This document shows, piece after piece, positions 16,427 to 23,582 of a stretch of 33,657 bases of DNA. Within the stretch, counting starts at the first letter, position 1. Each line of letters begins with the position of its first letter. The translations under genes and the position numbers were made by a program. This stretch comes from JAMLIN01 sp041676645 (GTDB taxonomy: Bacteria > Pseudomonadota > Gammaproteobacteria > Burkholderiales > Burkholderiaceae_E). Under the pieces are notes generated by a model that saw nothing but the letters and a program-made list of their open reading frames with translations, was not told where the DNA came from and did not search any database. The stretch covers positions 1 through 33,657 of the forward strand of contig JBAYRO010000034.1 of NCBI GenBank assembly GCA_041676645.1, read 5' to 3'.

Positions 16427-16891
16427 ATGAAAGCCATCCAGGATCATTATCCGCCGCAGTTCGCCCATTGCTTCGGCTGCGGACCCGCCAATCCGCACGG
16501 CCATCATCTCAAGAGCTACCTGGAGGGCGAGAGGACGGTGGCGCGCTTCACGCCGGATCCGATGTACAGCGGCGGCTACCCGGGCAATGTCTACGGCGGG
16601 ATGATCGCCTCGCTGCTCGACTGTCACGGCACGGCGTCCGCGGCGGCGTTCGCCTATCGGGATCAGGGACGCGCGATGGGCAACGAGCTGCCCGCGATCC
16701 GCTTCGTCACCGCCTCGCTGAAGATCGACTTCCTGCGCCCCACGCCGCTGGGGGCGGAGCTGACGGTCAGCGGCATGCTGCATTCCCTCGAAGGGCGCAA
16801 GGCATCGATCACGCTGGAGCTGCGAGCGCACGACGAATTGTGCGCGACGGGCGAGATGATCGCGGTGCAGATTCCGGCAAAGGGAGCCTGA
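16427..16891 (+). CDS. PaaI-type hotdog-fold thioesterase
   Basis: A 154-residue predicted acyl-CoA thioesterase. It contains CFGCGPANPHGHHLK at the start, the helix region GNVYGGMIASLLDCHGTASAAAFA with the catalytic-type Asp, and the strand KIDFLRPTPLGAELTVSG, all typical of the hotdog PaaI/4HBT group. The substrate is unknown. It starts 37 bp after the MerR gene on the same strand; co-transcription is possible. Confidence 0.88.
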   Translation: MKAIQDHYPPQFAHCFGCGPANPHGHHLKSYLEGERTVARFTPDPMYSGGYPGNVYGGMIASLLDCHGTASAAAFAYRDQGRAMGNELPAIRFVTASLKIDFLRPTPLGAELTVSGMLHSLEGRKASITLELRAHDELCATGEMIAVQIPAKGA

Positions 16892-16969
16892 GCTGAGCGC
16901 TCGCCCAGCCCCGACCCTGCGTCCGGCTCGATCGCCCCGGATCGAGATTCCACAATCCCCGGGTTCGCC

Positions 16970-17779
16970 ATGATCGGCGTCGGACCGTTCTCGATCCAGG
17001 TCGTCATCGCCTTCAGTGCCCTTGTCCTGGCATGGGGCACGGCCCGCCTGCTGGCCCGACGCCTGGCCGACGCATCGCACAGGGCCGCGGGCGTGATCCT
17101 TCTCGATGCGATGTTCCTCGCGCTGGTTATGGCACGCGCGGCGTACGTCGTGCAGTGGTGGGAGGACTACGCGGCTTCACCGCGATCCATGATCGCGATC
17201 GGCGATCTCGGGTTTTCCTGGTGGGTGGGCCTTCCGGTGGCGCTGGCCATGGTCTGGTGGCGAACCCGGGGGGCTCGAATGCTGCGCCGTTCGGTGCTGG
17301 CCGGTATCGCAGTAGGCGTACTGGCCTGGTTTGCCGCGGGCGGCGTGCTCGGACTACTGCAGCGCGCCGCCCCTCCCCTGCCCGACCTGCAGTTGAGCAC
17401 CCTCGATGCACGGCCCATCGACCTGGCCTCCTATGCGGGGCGGCCTGTGGTGCTCAATCTCTGGGCAAGCTGGTGCGCTCCGTGCCGCCGCGAGATGCCC
17501 GTCTTCGAGCAGGCACAGGCGCAGTACCCGGGAGTCGCCATCGTGATGGTCAACCAGGGCGAAAGCGCGCAACAGGCTCAGGCTTTCCTCGAACGCGAAG
17601 GCCTGAGCCTGGAGAACGTGCTGCTCGACCCGAACACCACGACCTTGCGGGCGGTGGGCTCGCGGGGGCTGCCCACCACCCTGTTCTTCGATGCGCAGGG
17701 GCGCCTGGTGGATTCGCACCTGGGTGAACTCACCATGGCGAGCCTGCGCAGGACGCTGTCACGCCGCTTCGGGCAATAG
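16970..17779 (+). CDS. TlpA-family thioredoxin with N-terminal Lgt-like membrane domain
   Basis: 269 residues. The first 125 or so hold about four hydrophobic helices, including ARAAYVVQWWEDYAASP and DLGFSWWVGLPVALAM, which resemble the N-terminal half of prolipoprotein diacylglyceryl transferase (Lgt) but lack its catalytic second half. From about residue 130 a TlpA/ResA thioredoxin domain follows, with the active site WASWCAPCRREMP and the cis-Pro loop RGLPTTLFFD. It should be a membrane-tethered periplasmic disulfide reductase, for example in cytochrome c or other thiol maintenance. No cytochrome genes are nearby. Confidence 0.88.
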   Translation: MIGVGPFSIQVVIAFSALVLAWGTARLLARRLADASHRAAGVILLDAMFLALVMARAAYVVQWWEDYAASPRSMIAIGDLGFSWWVGLPVALAMVWWRTRGARMLRRSVLAGIAVGVLAWFAAGGVLGLLQRAAPPLPDLQLSTLDARPIDLASYAGRPVVLNLWASWCAPCRREMPVFEQAQAQYPGVAIVMVNQGESAQQAQAFLEREGLSLENVLLDPNTTTLRAVGSRGLPTTLFFDAQGRLVDSHLGELTMASLRRTLSRRFGQ

Positions 17780-17802
17780 CGCGCGGCCGACGCGGACTGA
17801 TC

Positions 17803-19149
17803 TCAATCGGGCTTCATGATCGTTTCACCACGCAAGGGCCCCATGTCGCGGATATTGCGGCGGTGTCGTTTCCAGCCGGCATAGGTGCGACGCCAGTTCG
17901 CTACCGAGACGACGTAGTAGATCAGCTTGAACATCCGCAGCGACAGCCGATAGGCCGGGCCGTGGTGAATGTCGGCTGCCAGCAGCGACATCAGGCCCTG
18001 CTTGACCTTGAACCTGTTGTTCGGGTGCATGAACATGTCCCGAATGGTGGGGTTGGTCGCGCGATAGATGAACCAGGAGTAGTCGCGCGGACCGACGCGC
18101 ATGCGCTTTTCCAACGCAGCGCGGGCAGCGGGCAGGCGCTCCGGGCGATCGAGCGCCGTAGCGACGAACTGCGCACCGTCGAAGGCACTTTGCATTGCCA
18201 GGAAGACGCCCGAGGAAAACATGGGATCAATGAAGGCGAAGGCGTCGCCCAGCATCACGTAGCGCTCACCCGTGGCATGCGTGCTGGAGTACGAGAAATT
18301 GCCGGTCGCATGGACCTTGTCGTCCATCAGCGTTGCGTCCTTGAGCCGATCGTCCAGTTCCGGACACAGGGCGATGGTCTCGAAGAAGTATTCCTTGAGC
18401 GGCTTGTCGCGCGCCTTCAGGTAGTAGGGCCAGCACACCGCGCCCACGCTCGTGGTGCCATCGGCCAGCGGGATGAACCAGAACCAGCCATGCTCGAACC
18501 AGCAGATGCTGATGTTGCCTTCGCGCTTGCCTTCCAGGCGTCGGGCGCCGCGAAAGTGGCCGAACAGGGCCGTGCTGTTGTGGTCCCTGTTCTTCCTCTT
18601 GGACCGGAACTTGTTCGCCAGCAAGGTGTCGCGGCCGGTGGCGTCGACCACGAAACGTGCGCGCCAGCCGCGCATTTCGCCATTGTCCAGGACCGCCGCG
18701 ACCCGGGCGCCATCGTCGTCGAACGCGACGTCGCGAACCTTTGCGCCCTCGAGCGCCTGCGCTCCAGCGCTGGCGGCGTGACGAAACAGCAGTTCATCCA
18801 TTTCGGAGCGTCGGACCTGCCACGCCGATGCCATCGACGGATCCCAGCCCTCGGCGAAATCGACATAGCTGGAATAGTCGAGGTCCGGCGCAATGAACTC
18901 GATGCCGTACTTCGGCAGCCCGATCCTGTCGATCTGGTCACGCACACCGAGCTTGTCGAACAAGGCCACGTTGCCGGGCAGCAGCGACTCGCCGATGTGA
19001 AAGCGTGGATGGTGATCCTTCTCGAGCAGCACCACCTTGCGGCCTTCGCGCGCGAGCAGTGCGGCAACGGTCGACCCGGCGGGGCCACCGCCCACGACCA
19101 GCACATCGCAACTCTCATCCGACTGCAATACGGGTGACTCCTGCTGCAA
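17803..19149 (-). CDS. Flavin-dependent halogenase-like oxidoreductase
   Basis: 448 residues. The FAD-binding GGGPAGS motif is at about 20-26. Lysine 80 (LPKYGIEF) is near the position of the catalytic Lys79 of tryptophan halogenases. WFWFIPL matches the WxWxIP motif of flavin-dependent halogenases. A second FAD motif, GDAFAFIDPMFSSGV, is also present. These features place it in the tryptophan-halogenase-like branch of the GR2 flavoprotein superfamily. Halogenation is not proven, since many members are uncharacterised. No carrier protein, ketosynthase or flavin reductase gene is adjacent, so it is not in an obvious biosynthetic cluster. Confidence 0.82.
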   Translation of the reverse strand: MQQESPVLQSDESCDVLVVGGGPAGSTVAALLAREGRKVVLLEKDHHPRFHIGESLLPGNVALFDKLGVRDQIDRIGLPKYGIEFIAPDLDYSSYVDFAEGWDPSMASAWQVRRSEMDELLFRHAASAGAQALEGAKVRDVAFDDDGARVAAVLDNGEMRGWRARFVVDATGRDTLLANKFRSKRKNRDHNSTALFGHFRGARRLEGKREGNISICWFEHGWFWFIPLADGTTSVGAVCWPYYLKARDKPLKEYFFETIALCPELDDRLKDATLMDDKVHATGNFSYSSTHATGERYVMLGDAFAFIDPMFSSGVFLAMQSAFDGAQFVATALDRPERLPAARAALEKRMRVGPRDYSWFIYRATNPTIRDMFMHPNNRFKVKQGLMSLLAADIHHGPAYRLSLRMFKLIYYVVSVANWRRTYAGWKRHRRNIRDMGPLRGETIMKPD

Positions 19150-19208
19150 CGCGCCGGCCGAAACCGGCGCAAACCATCAATACCCGATCCTGTGGGCCGC
19201 TCCCGCCG

Positions 19209-20150
19209 TCACTGCCCGGCGGCCTCCAGCTTCTCGACCGCCGCCGCGGGCAGGGACAGTTGCGCGGCACGCAGGATGTCGTCGAGCTGTTCCAGGCTGG
19301 TGGCGCTGGCAATCGGCGCGGTGACCGCCGGGCGGGCCATTAGCCAGGCCAGCGCAACCTGCGCCGGAGTGGCCGACTGTTCCGCGGCGACTTCGCGCAG
19401 CGCCTCCAGCAGCTTCAGGCCGCGCGCATCGAAGTAGCCTTGCAGGAAGCCGGCGCGCGCCACGTCCTTCAGGTCGTCGGCACTGCGATACTTGCCCGTC
19501 AGGAAGCCGCTGGCGAGCGAGAAGTAGCTGACCACACCCAGGTCGTGCTCCTGCGCGACGCCAGCCAGCCCCGATTCGAAGTCGGCGCGGTCATAGAGGT
19601 TGTATTGCGGCTGGATGACTTCGTAGCCCGGCAGGCCCTGCTTCGCGGAGATCTCCAGCGCCTCGCGAAGGCGTTCGGCACTGTAGTTGGAAGCGCCGAG
19701 CGCGCGTACCTTGCCGGACTCGACCAGCTTCGCGAATGCGCCGACCGTTTCCTCCAGCGGCACCTCCTGGTCGTCGAGATGCGCGAAGTAGACGTCGATG
19801 TAGTCGGTGCGCAGGCGCTTGAGCGAATCCTCCACCGCGGCGGCGATGTTGGCCGCCGACAGGCCCTTGCGCGGCTCCCACATGCCGACCTTGGTCATCA
19901 GCACGAGGTCGTCGCGGCGGCCGCGCCTGGCCAGCCAGTCGCCGATCACGATCTCGGACTCGCCGCCGGACAGGCCGGGGCCCCAGGCCGAATAGACATC
20001 GGCCGTGTCGATGGCGTTGAAGCCACGCTCGACGAAACGGTCGAGCAGTTCGAAGGAGCGGGTTTCGTCGGCGGTCCAGCCGAAGACGTTGCCGCCGAAG
20101 ACCAGCGGGGAAACTTCCAGGCCGGAGCGGCCGAGTCGACGCTTGTTCAT
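19209..20150 (-). CDS. Aldo/keto reductase
   Basis: A 313-residue NADPH-dependent (alpha/beta)8 reductase. The start MNKRRLGRSGLEVSPLVFGGNVFG is the family N-terminus. Catalytic Asp and Tyr are in NAIDTADVYSAWGPG, the Lys in DLVLMTKVGMW, and the His position in YFAHLDDQEVP. The cofactor loop is PIASATSLEQL. The frame stays open far upstream, but the real start is the ATG at 20150. It follows an SDR pseudogene on the same strand. The substrate is unknown. Confidence 0.93.
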   Translation of the reverse strand: MNKRRLGRSGLEVSPLVFGGNVFGWTADETRSFELLDRFVERGFNAIDTADVYSAWGPGLSGGESEIVIGDWLARRGRRDDLVLMTKVGMWEPRKGLSAANIAAAVEDSLKRLRTDYIDVYFAHLDDQEVPLEETVGAFAKLVESGKVRALGASNYSAERLREALEISAKQGLPGYEVIQPQYNLYDRADFESGLAGVAQEHDLGVVSYFSLASGFLTGKYRSADDLKDVARAGFLQGYFDARGLKLLEALREVAAEQSATPAQVALAWLMARPAVTAPIASATSLEQLDDILRAAQLSLPAAAVEKLEAAGQ

Positions 20151-20233
20151 GATCGATTCCTTGTGATGTTCTGGATGGTATTGGTCGCCGGGCTGTCGCG
20201 CCATGCCCGACGCATGGCGCGATGCCCGATACA

Positions 20234-20587
20234 TCAGGCGATGCTCTCGACCGTGCCACCGTCCACCCGCAGCGCGGCGCCGGTGGTGGCGCTGGCCTAC
20301 GGAGAGGCGACATAGATACTCAGGTTGGTAACCTCCTCGGGACCGTGGGGCCGGGCAGGATGCTGTTGACGGTAACACCACTGCCGGCCAGCGCCTGCGC
20401 CAGGCCTCGCGACAGGCCCTGCGGCGCGGCCTTGCTCGCGCCGTAATGCACCATCTCGGTCGGAATGTCGGCGTCCGACGATGGTGACGACAGCGCCGGC
20501 CCGGGCCAGGCCGGTGGTGATGGCAAGGCCGATGCCGCCGGTGGAATCGGTGACGATGGCCTTCTTGCCGGCAAGATCGATCTTTAT
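20234..20587 (-). pseudogene. Decayed short-chain dehydrogenase/reductase (SDR)
   Basis: Reading leftwards, the N-terminal piece KIDLAGKKAIVTDSTGGIG with GLARAGAVVTIVG starts at an ATA (20587-20585), where an ATG would be expected behind GGAG. A frame change follows, then the catalytic-region piece MVHYGASKAAPQGLSRGLAQ with GVTVNSILPGPT and a stop. After another shift comes YVASP, a stop, then ASATTGAALRVDGGTVESIA. About 100 central residues are missing. Multiple lesions show a dead gene. It occupies the 497-base space between the aldo/keto reductase and the SRPBCC gene. Confidence 0.8.
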
Positions 20588-20647
20588 CGGGAGAGCTCCT
20601 GTCGTCGCGCACTGTTCATGGTGGCAGTATGGATCTCTCCCGTGACT

Positions 20648-21196
20648 TCATCCAACACGGGATCGCTCCAGCGCTTTCCCGATCGTCTCTTCGGCCAGCG
20701 CATGCAAGGCCCAGAAGTCGGGTACGGCTTCGCCCTTGATGCGCCTCTCGAGCACGGCAAGATGCGAGTGCCAGCCGCCACCGAAATTGACTGCATCATC
20801 GCGACCGCGCAAGCCCGTGTGGGTCAGCACCAGCAGGGTCTTCCCGCCTTCGACGCTCAGCGAAAAAGTGACCTCACCGGCTTCGCCGTTATCCCAGGTG
20901 ATCGCGAGCAGGTGCGGCGGCTCGCACCGCGTGACGCGCTCCCCCCAGCTCTTGCCGAGATAGGGCCGGTACTGTTCAGGCGTGGGCACATCCTCATCGG
21001 ACAGGTTGTCGTGATCCATCGTCAGACCGAAATGGCCGCCGACTTTCAACTCGGTCGGCCCACCCATGAACCATCGTGCGCGCAGTTCGGGGTCGACCAG
21101 GTATCGCCAGACCTTGTCGAGCGGTGCGTCGAGCAATCGCTCGAAGCGCAGGCTTCGCGGTGAAACTGCATCTGCCATTCGTCCCTCCATAGTCAT
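20648..21196 (-). CDS. SRPBCC / AHSA1-type ligand-binding domain protein
   Basis: A 182-residue START-like protein. Family features are the beginning FERLLDAPLDKVWRYLVDPEL, the strand VGGHFGLTMDH and the C-terminal helix GGGWHSHLAVLERRI. These proteins bind small hydrophobic ligands in a deep cavity; the ligand here is unknown. The ATG overlaps the stop of the ArsR-type regulator (ATGA); a shorter start at 21190 or 21178 is possible. The ArsR plus AHSA1 pair is a very common two-gene unit in which the regulator controls both. Confidence 0.9.
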   Translation of the reverse strand: MTMEGRMADAVSPRSLRFERLLDAPLDKVWRYLVDPELRARWFMGGPTELKVGGHFGLTMDHDNLSDEDVPTPEQYRPYLGKSWGERVTRCEPPHLLAITWDNGEAGEVTFSLSVEGGKTLLVLTHTGLRGRDDAVNFGGGWHSHLAVLERRIKGEAVPDFWALHALAEETIGKALERSRVG

Positions 21197-21516
21197 CGTG
21201 GGTCTTCCTTCAGCGCGGCTTCCAGTGCGTCGAGGCGATCACTCCAGAATCGCTCCCACTGACCGAGCCAGTCGCTGGCTTCCTTCAGCCGGTCGGCTTT
21301 CAGTCGACACAACTGCCGGCGCCCGACCTTGCGCCGCTCGACCAGGTCCGCGCGCGCGAGCATCGCGACATGCTTCGCGGCACCCGCGAAGCTCATCCGG
21401 TAGGGTGCGGCGAGCTCACCGATCGACTTCTCGCCCAGCATCAGATCGGCCAGCATTGCGCGCCGGGTCGGATCGGCCAGTGCGGCAAACGTTGCATCGA
21501 GCCGTTTTTCAACCAT
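21193..21516 (-). CDS. ArsR/SdpR-family transcriptional repressor
   Basis: A 107-residue winged-helix protein. The family pattern FAALADPTRRAMLADLMLGEKSIGELAAPYRMSFAGAAKHVAMLARADLV is evident. No cysteine metal site of the ArsR metal-sensor type is seen, which fits the SdpR-like subgroup that pairs with SRPBCC proteins. Its ATG (21516-21514) lies inside a perfect 16-bp palindrome, and a TTGACA with a second related palindrome is about 35 bp upstream. Autorepression is therefore likely. Confidence 0.92.
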   Translation of the reverse strand: MVEKRLDATFAALADPTRRAMLADLMLGEKSIGELAAPYRMSFAGAAKHVAMLARADLVERRKVGRRQLCRLKADRLKEASDWLGQWERFWSDRLDALEAALKEDPR

Positions 21517-21524
21517 ATGGTTGA
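21509..21524. promoter_or_regulatory. Perfect 16-bp palindrome over the ArsR-type start codon (operator 1)
   Basis: TCAACCATATGGTTGA is perfectly self-complementary and contains the start codon of the repressor gene. Its TCAACC-N4-GGTT pattern is shared with the site at 21549-21564. Confidence 0.8.
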
Positions 21525-21546
21525 GTATTTATGCCGAAGCCCCTAA

Positions 21547-21564
21547 TGTCAACCGATCGGTTTA
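21547..21564. promoter_or_regulatory. Second TCAACC-N4-GGTT site overlapping a consensus -35 (operator 2)
   Basis: TCAACCGATCGGTTTA (21549-21564) has a perfect 12-bp palindrome AACCGATCGGTT. On the minus strand TTGACA (21552-21547) is a full consensus -35 for the ArsR/SRPBCC operon. The centres of the two operators are 40 bp apart, about four helical turns. Confidence 0.7.
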
Positions 21565-21607
21565 ATTTCGGGTTCACTTCATCGATCAACCCAGCCACCC
21601 GGCAAGC

Positions 21608-21636
21608 TTGGCAAAAGCGTGGCGATCGCGTGTACT
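21608..21636 (+). promoter_or_regulatory. Candidate promoter of the cupin gene
   Basis: TTGGCA (21608-21613), a 17-bp spacer and TGTACT (21631-21636) stand 53 bases before the chosen cupin start. Match quality is moderate. Confidence 0.4.
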
Positions 21637-21688
21637 GCGCGATGCGACCGGACCAGGCGCAACGTGATACATGACGGATGAGGGCACC

Positions 21689-22054
21689 ATGACCACTGTC
21701 AATCAACCACTGAAGGACGCAACCCATCTCTACCCGGTGAAGGATCGCAAGAAGTACGGCGAACGCACGGGCTTCAAGATCACCGAACTCGTCCTGGCGC
21801 CGGGCCAGGAGATTCCCTGGCATGTCCACAGCCATGTCCGCGACTCGTTCTACGTGATGGCCGGGGAATTGCTGATCAGGACGCGAGAACCCCTCGAGGA
21901 ATCGCGGCTTCGAGCAACCGACATGTTCGCGGTCCCGGCGGGGAAGGCCCATGTCGTCATGAATGCTGGCGACCGCGACGTCCGGTTCCTCGTCATCGGG
22001 GATGCGCAGGGCCGCGGCGGGTACGACTTCTCCTTCGTGGATCCGTCGGCATAG
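21689..22054 (+). CDS. Small cupin-domain protein
   Basis: 121 residues, one cupin barrel. Metal-ligand motif 1 is present as WHVHSHVRDSFYVMAGE (two His and a later Glu) and motif 2 as PAGKAHVVMNAGD (His). I chose the ATG at 21689 because GAGGG precedes it closely; the ATG at 21671 adds six residues. Small single-domain cupins of this kind have unassigned functions. It is divergent from the ArsR/SRPBCC operon and could share control through the operators at 21509-21564. Confidence 0.88.
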   Translation: MTTVNQPLKDATHLYPVKDRKKYGERTGFKITELVLAPGQEIPWHVHSHVRDSFYVMAGELLIRTREPLEESRLRATDMFAVPAGKAHVVMNAGDRDVRFLVIGDAQGRGGYDFSFVDPSA

Positions 22055-22100
22055 CTTCGCGGGCCCGTCGGCACGAACCTGGGGGATTTCTCCAGTGCCG

Positions 22101-22427
22101 TCAGCTCGAAGCGAACTCGTCGCCCAGGATCGCGGCGATGTCCTGGCGCTCGCCCAGAAGCCGGACCACATCAAGGTCCTCTGCGCGTTCGAAGTAGCAC
22201 CAGAGCAGCGGGAATTTCGCCACCCGCCAAGTCCGAAGCCCTTGAATGCCAAGAAGCTTTCCCAGCGTCGGTGAGCCGATACCAGGGTCGAGTTCGATCT
22301 GATCAAGCGCGGCGTTGGTGGCGTTGGCCACCCGCACCGCCACGCGGGTGCCACGCTGCTTGCGGTAGTACCTGACTTCGCCCTGCTGGTCGCGCAGCGC
22401 CTGCGGGCGCAGAACCGCCGGCTTCAA
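22101..22427 (-). CDS. ParE/RelE-superfamily toxin
   Basis: 108 residues. The features fit ParE: an N-terminal helix pair (LRPQALRDQQGEVRYYRKQRG), TWRVAKFPLLWCYFERAEDLDVVRLLGERQD with aromatic and basic strands, and a short C-terminal helix. ParE proteins inhibit DNA gyrase; RelE proteins cut mRNA on ribosomes, and the sequence favours ParE. Its ATG overlaps the antitoxin stop (ATGA). The frame is intact, so the module seems functional. Confidence 0.88.
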   Translation of the reverse strand: MKPAVLRPQALRDQQGEVRYYRKQRGTRVAVRVANATNAALDQIELDPGIGSPTLGKLLGIQGLRTWRVAKFPLLWCYFERAEDLDVVRLLGERQDIAAILGDEFASS

Positions 22428-22675
22428 TCGATCTCGCCGCGAGCGATCGCCAGCAGTTCCTTCTCATCCGCCTTGGTGCGACGACGGCCGGGCCCGGACG
22501 CCAGCCCTTCCTCGATGAGGTCGCGAATTCGCTTCCTGGCCTGCTCTTCCTGGTCGCGCCGGACCAGGTCGCGGATGTACTCGCTGGTGTTGCCGTAGTT
22601 GCCCGTAGCGACCCGGTTGTCGATGTACTCCCGCATCGACTCGGGCAAGGCGAAACTCATGGTTTGGCGACTCAT
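22424..22675 (-). CDS. ParD-type ribbon-helix-helix antitoxin
   Basis: 83 residues. The ribbon-helix-helix is in MSFALPESMREYIDNRVATGNYGNTSEYIRDLVRRDQ, the classic CC2985/ParD pattern. The C-terminal half (about 45-83, RKRIRDLIEEGLASG) would bind the toxin. It is transcribed first and overlaps the toxin gene by 4 bp. A perfect inverted repeat stands 16 bp upstream of the start. Confidence 0.92.
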   Translation of the reverse strand: MSRQTMSFALPESMREYIDNRVATGNYGNTSEYIRDLVRRDQEEQARKRIRDLIEEGLASGPGRRRTKADEKELLAIARGEID

Positions 22676-22691
22676 GCGCCCATCCTGTGCG

Positions 22692-22712
22692 GTTTGACAA
22701 CAGTTGTCAAAC
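22692..22712. promoter_or_regulatory. Perfect inverted repeat, probable ParD operator
   Basis: GTTTGACAA, CAG, TTGTCAAAC: 9-bp arms, fully paired. The minus strand also contains TTGACA as a -35, so bound antitoxin would cover the promoter. The 184 bases between this site and the tRNA (22713-22896) show no gene that I recognise. Confidence 0.75.
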
Positions 22713-22896
22713 TCTGCCTGCCGGCGTTGCGCCCGCCACTGGCCAGTACGAAGGTCCGGTCCGCATCACCGAGCAGGTGCATCTTGTACACGGATGGTCA
22801 TCGACCCGTCCGGCAAGCTGGCCTGGGAGAGTCGAGTACGGCGTGTCCGCCCACATCCTCCCGGGACGCCACGGGATCTCCACGGAACTCGATCTC

Positions 22897-22970
22897 TGGA
22901 GCGGGTGAAGGGAATCGAACCCTCGTATGCAGCTTGGGAAGCTGCCGTTCTACCATTGAACTACACCCGC
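22897..22970 (-). tRNA. tRNA-Gly (anticodon CCC)
   Basis: The minus strand gives a 74-nt cloverleaf including an encoded CCA. The acceptor stem is GCGGGTG/CACCCGC, the D arm GTTCAATGGTAGAAC, the anticodon stem GCAGC/GCTGC with loop TTCCCAA (anticodon CCC), and the T arm AGGGTTCGATTCCCT. It reads GGG codons. TAGAAT on the minus strand (22986-22981) is a good -10, 10 bases upstream. No integrase or attachment duplication was seen next to it. Confidence 0.97.
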
Positions 22971-23056
22971 GATGGCCGGCATTCTACACCGCCGCGCATG
23001 CGAGAATCGAGCAACGCCCGCCACCTTCAGGCGGTCGCACGACCGAGGACACTGCA

Positions 23057-23512
23057 ATGGCCCAGGACGACACCTTCGAAGGCAGCCTCAGCTGGCAGGG
23101 CCAGCCTGCCGATCGCCCCTTCACCTACGAGACCATCGAACGCTCGACGCGGCTCGAGTTCCCCGGCGGCGCCGCGATCGATGCGTCCGCGCCGTCACAG
23201 TTCATGGGTGACGACTCCCGCGCGAACCCCGAGACCCTCATGCTCGGCTCGCTGATGCAGTGCCACTTCCTCACCTTCATGGCGGTGGCGGCCAAGTCCG
23301 GCGCCACCGTCCTCTCGTACGACGACAGCGCGGTCGGCAAGCTCGGGCGGAAGGACAACGGCAAGACGGGATTCGTGTCGGTCACCCTGCGCCCGCGGGT
23401 CGAGCTCGATGCCGCCCACCAGGATCGCCTCGCCGACTACCACGAGCGGGCGCATCGCAACTGCTTCATGTCCAACTCGGTGAACTTCCCGGTCACTGTC
23501 GAACAGCGCTGA
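23057..23512 (+). CDS. OsmC-family protein
   Basis: 151 residues. The OsmC/Ohr fold carries the two redox cysteines: one in LGSLMQCHFLTFMAVAA and one in RAHRNCFMSNSV. These proteins reduce organic or other hydroperoxides with thiol donors. The ATG at 23057 has GAGGA about 8 bases upstream; the open frame continues upstream through the tRNA, but that is not coding. Divergent from tRNA-Gly. Confidence 0.92.
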   Translation: MAQDDTFEGSLSWQGQPADRPFTYETIERSTRLEFPGGAAIDASAPSQFMGDDSRANPETLMLGSLMQCHFLTFMAVAAKSGATVLSYDDSAVGKLGRKDNGKTGFVSVTLRPRVELDAAHQDRLADYHERAHRNCFMSNSVNFPVTVEQR

Positions 23513-23582
23513 GTCGAGCCACGCTGAATCATCGGGCCCGGGCATACGTACGGCGAACGGGGTCGGCCGACCCCTCTCTGAC

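Noticed and set aside
22713..22896. Possible integrase remnant or attachment site next to tRNA-Gly
   Set aside because: I found no duplicated tRNA 3' end and no recognisable integrase motif in any frame.
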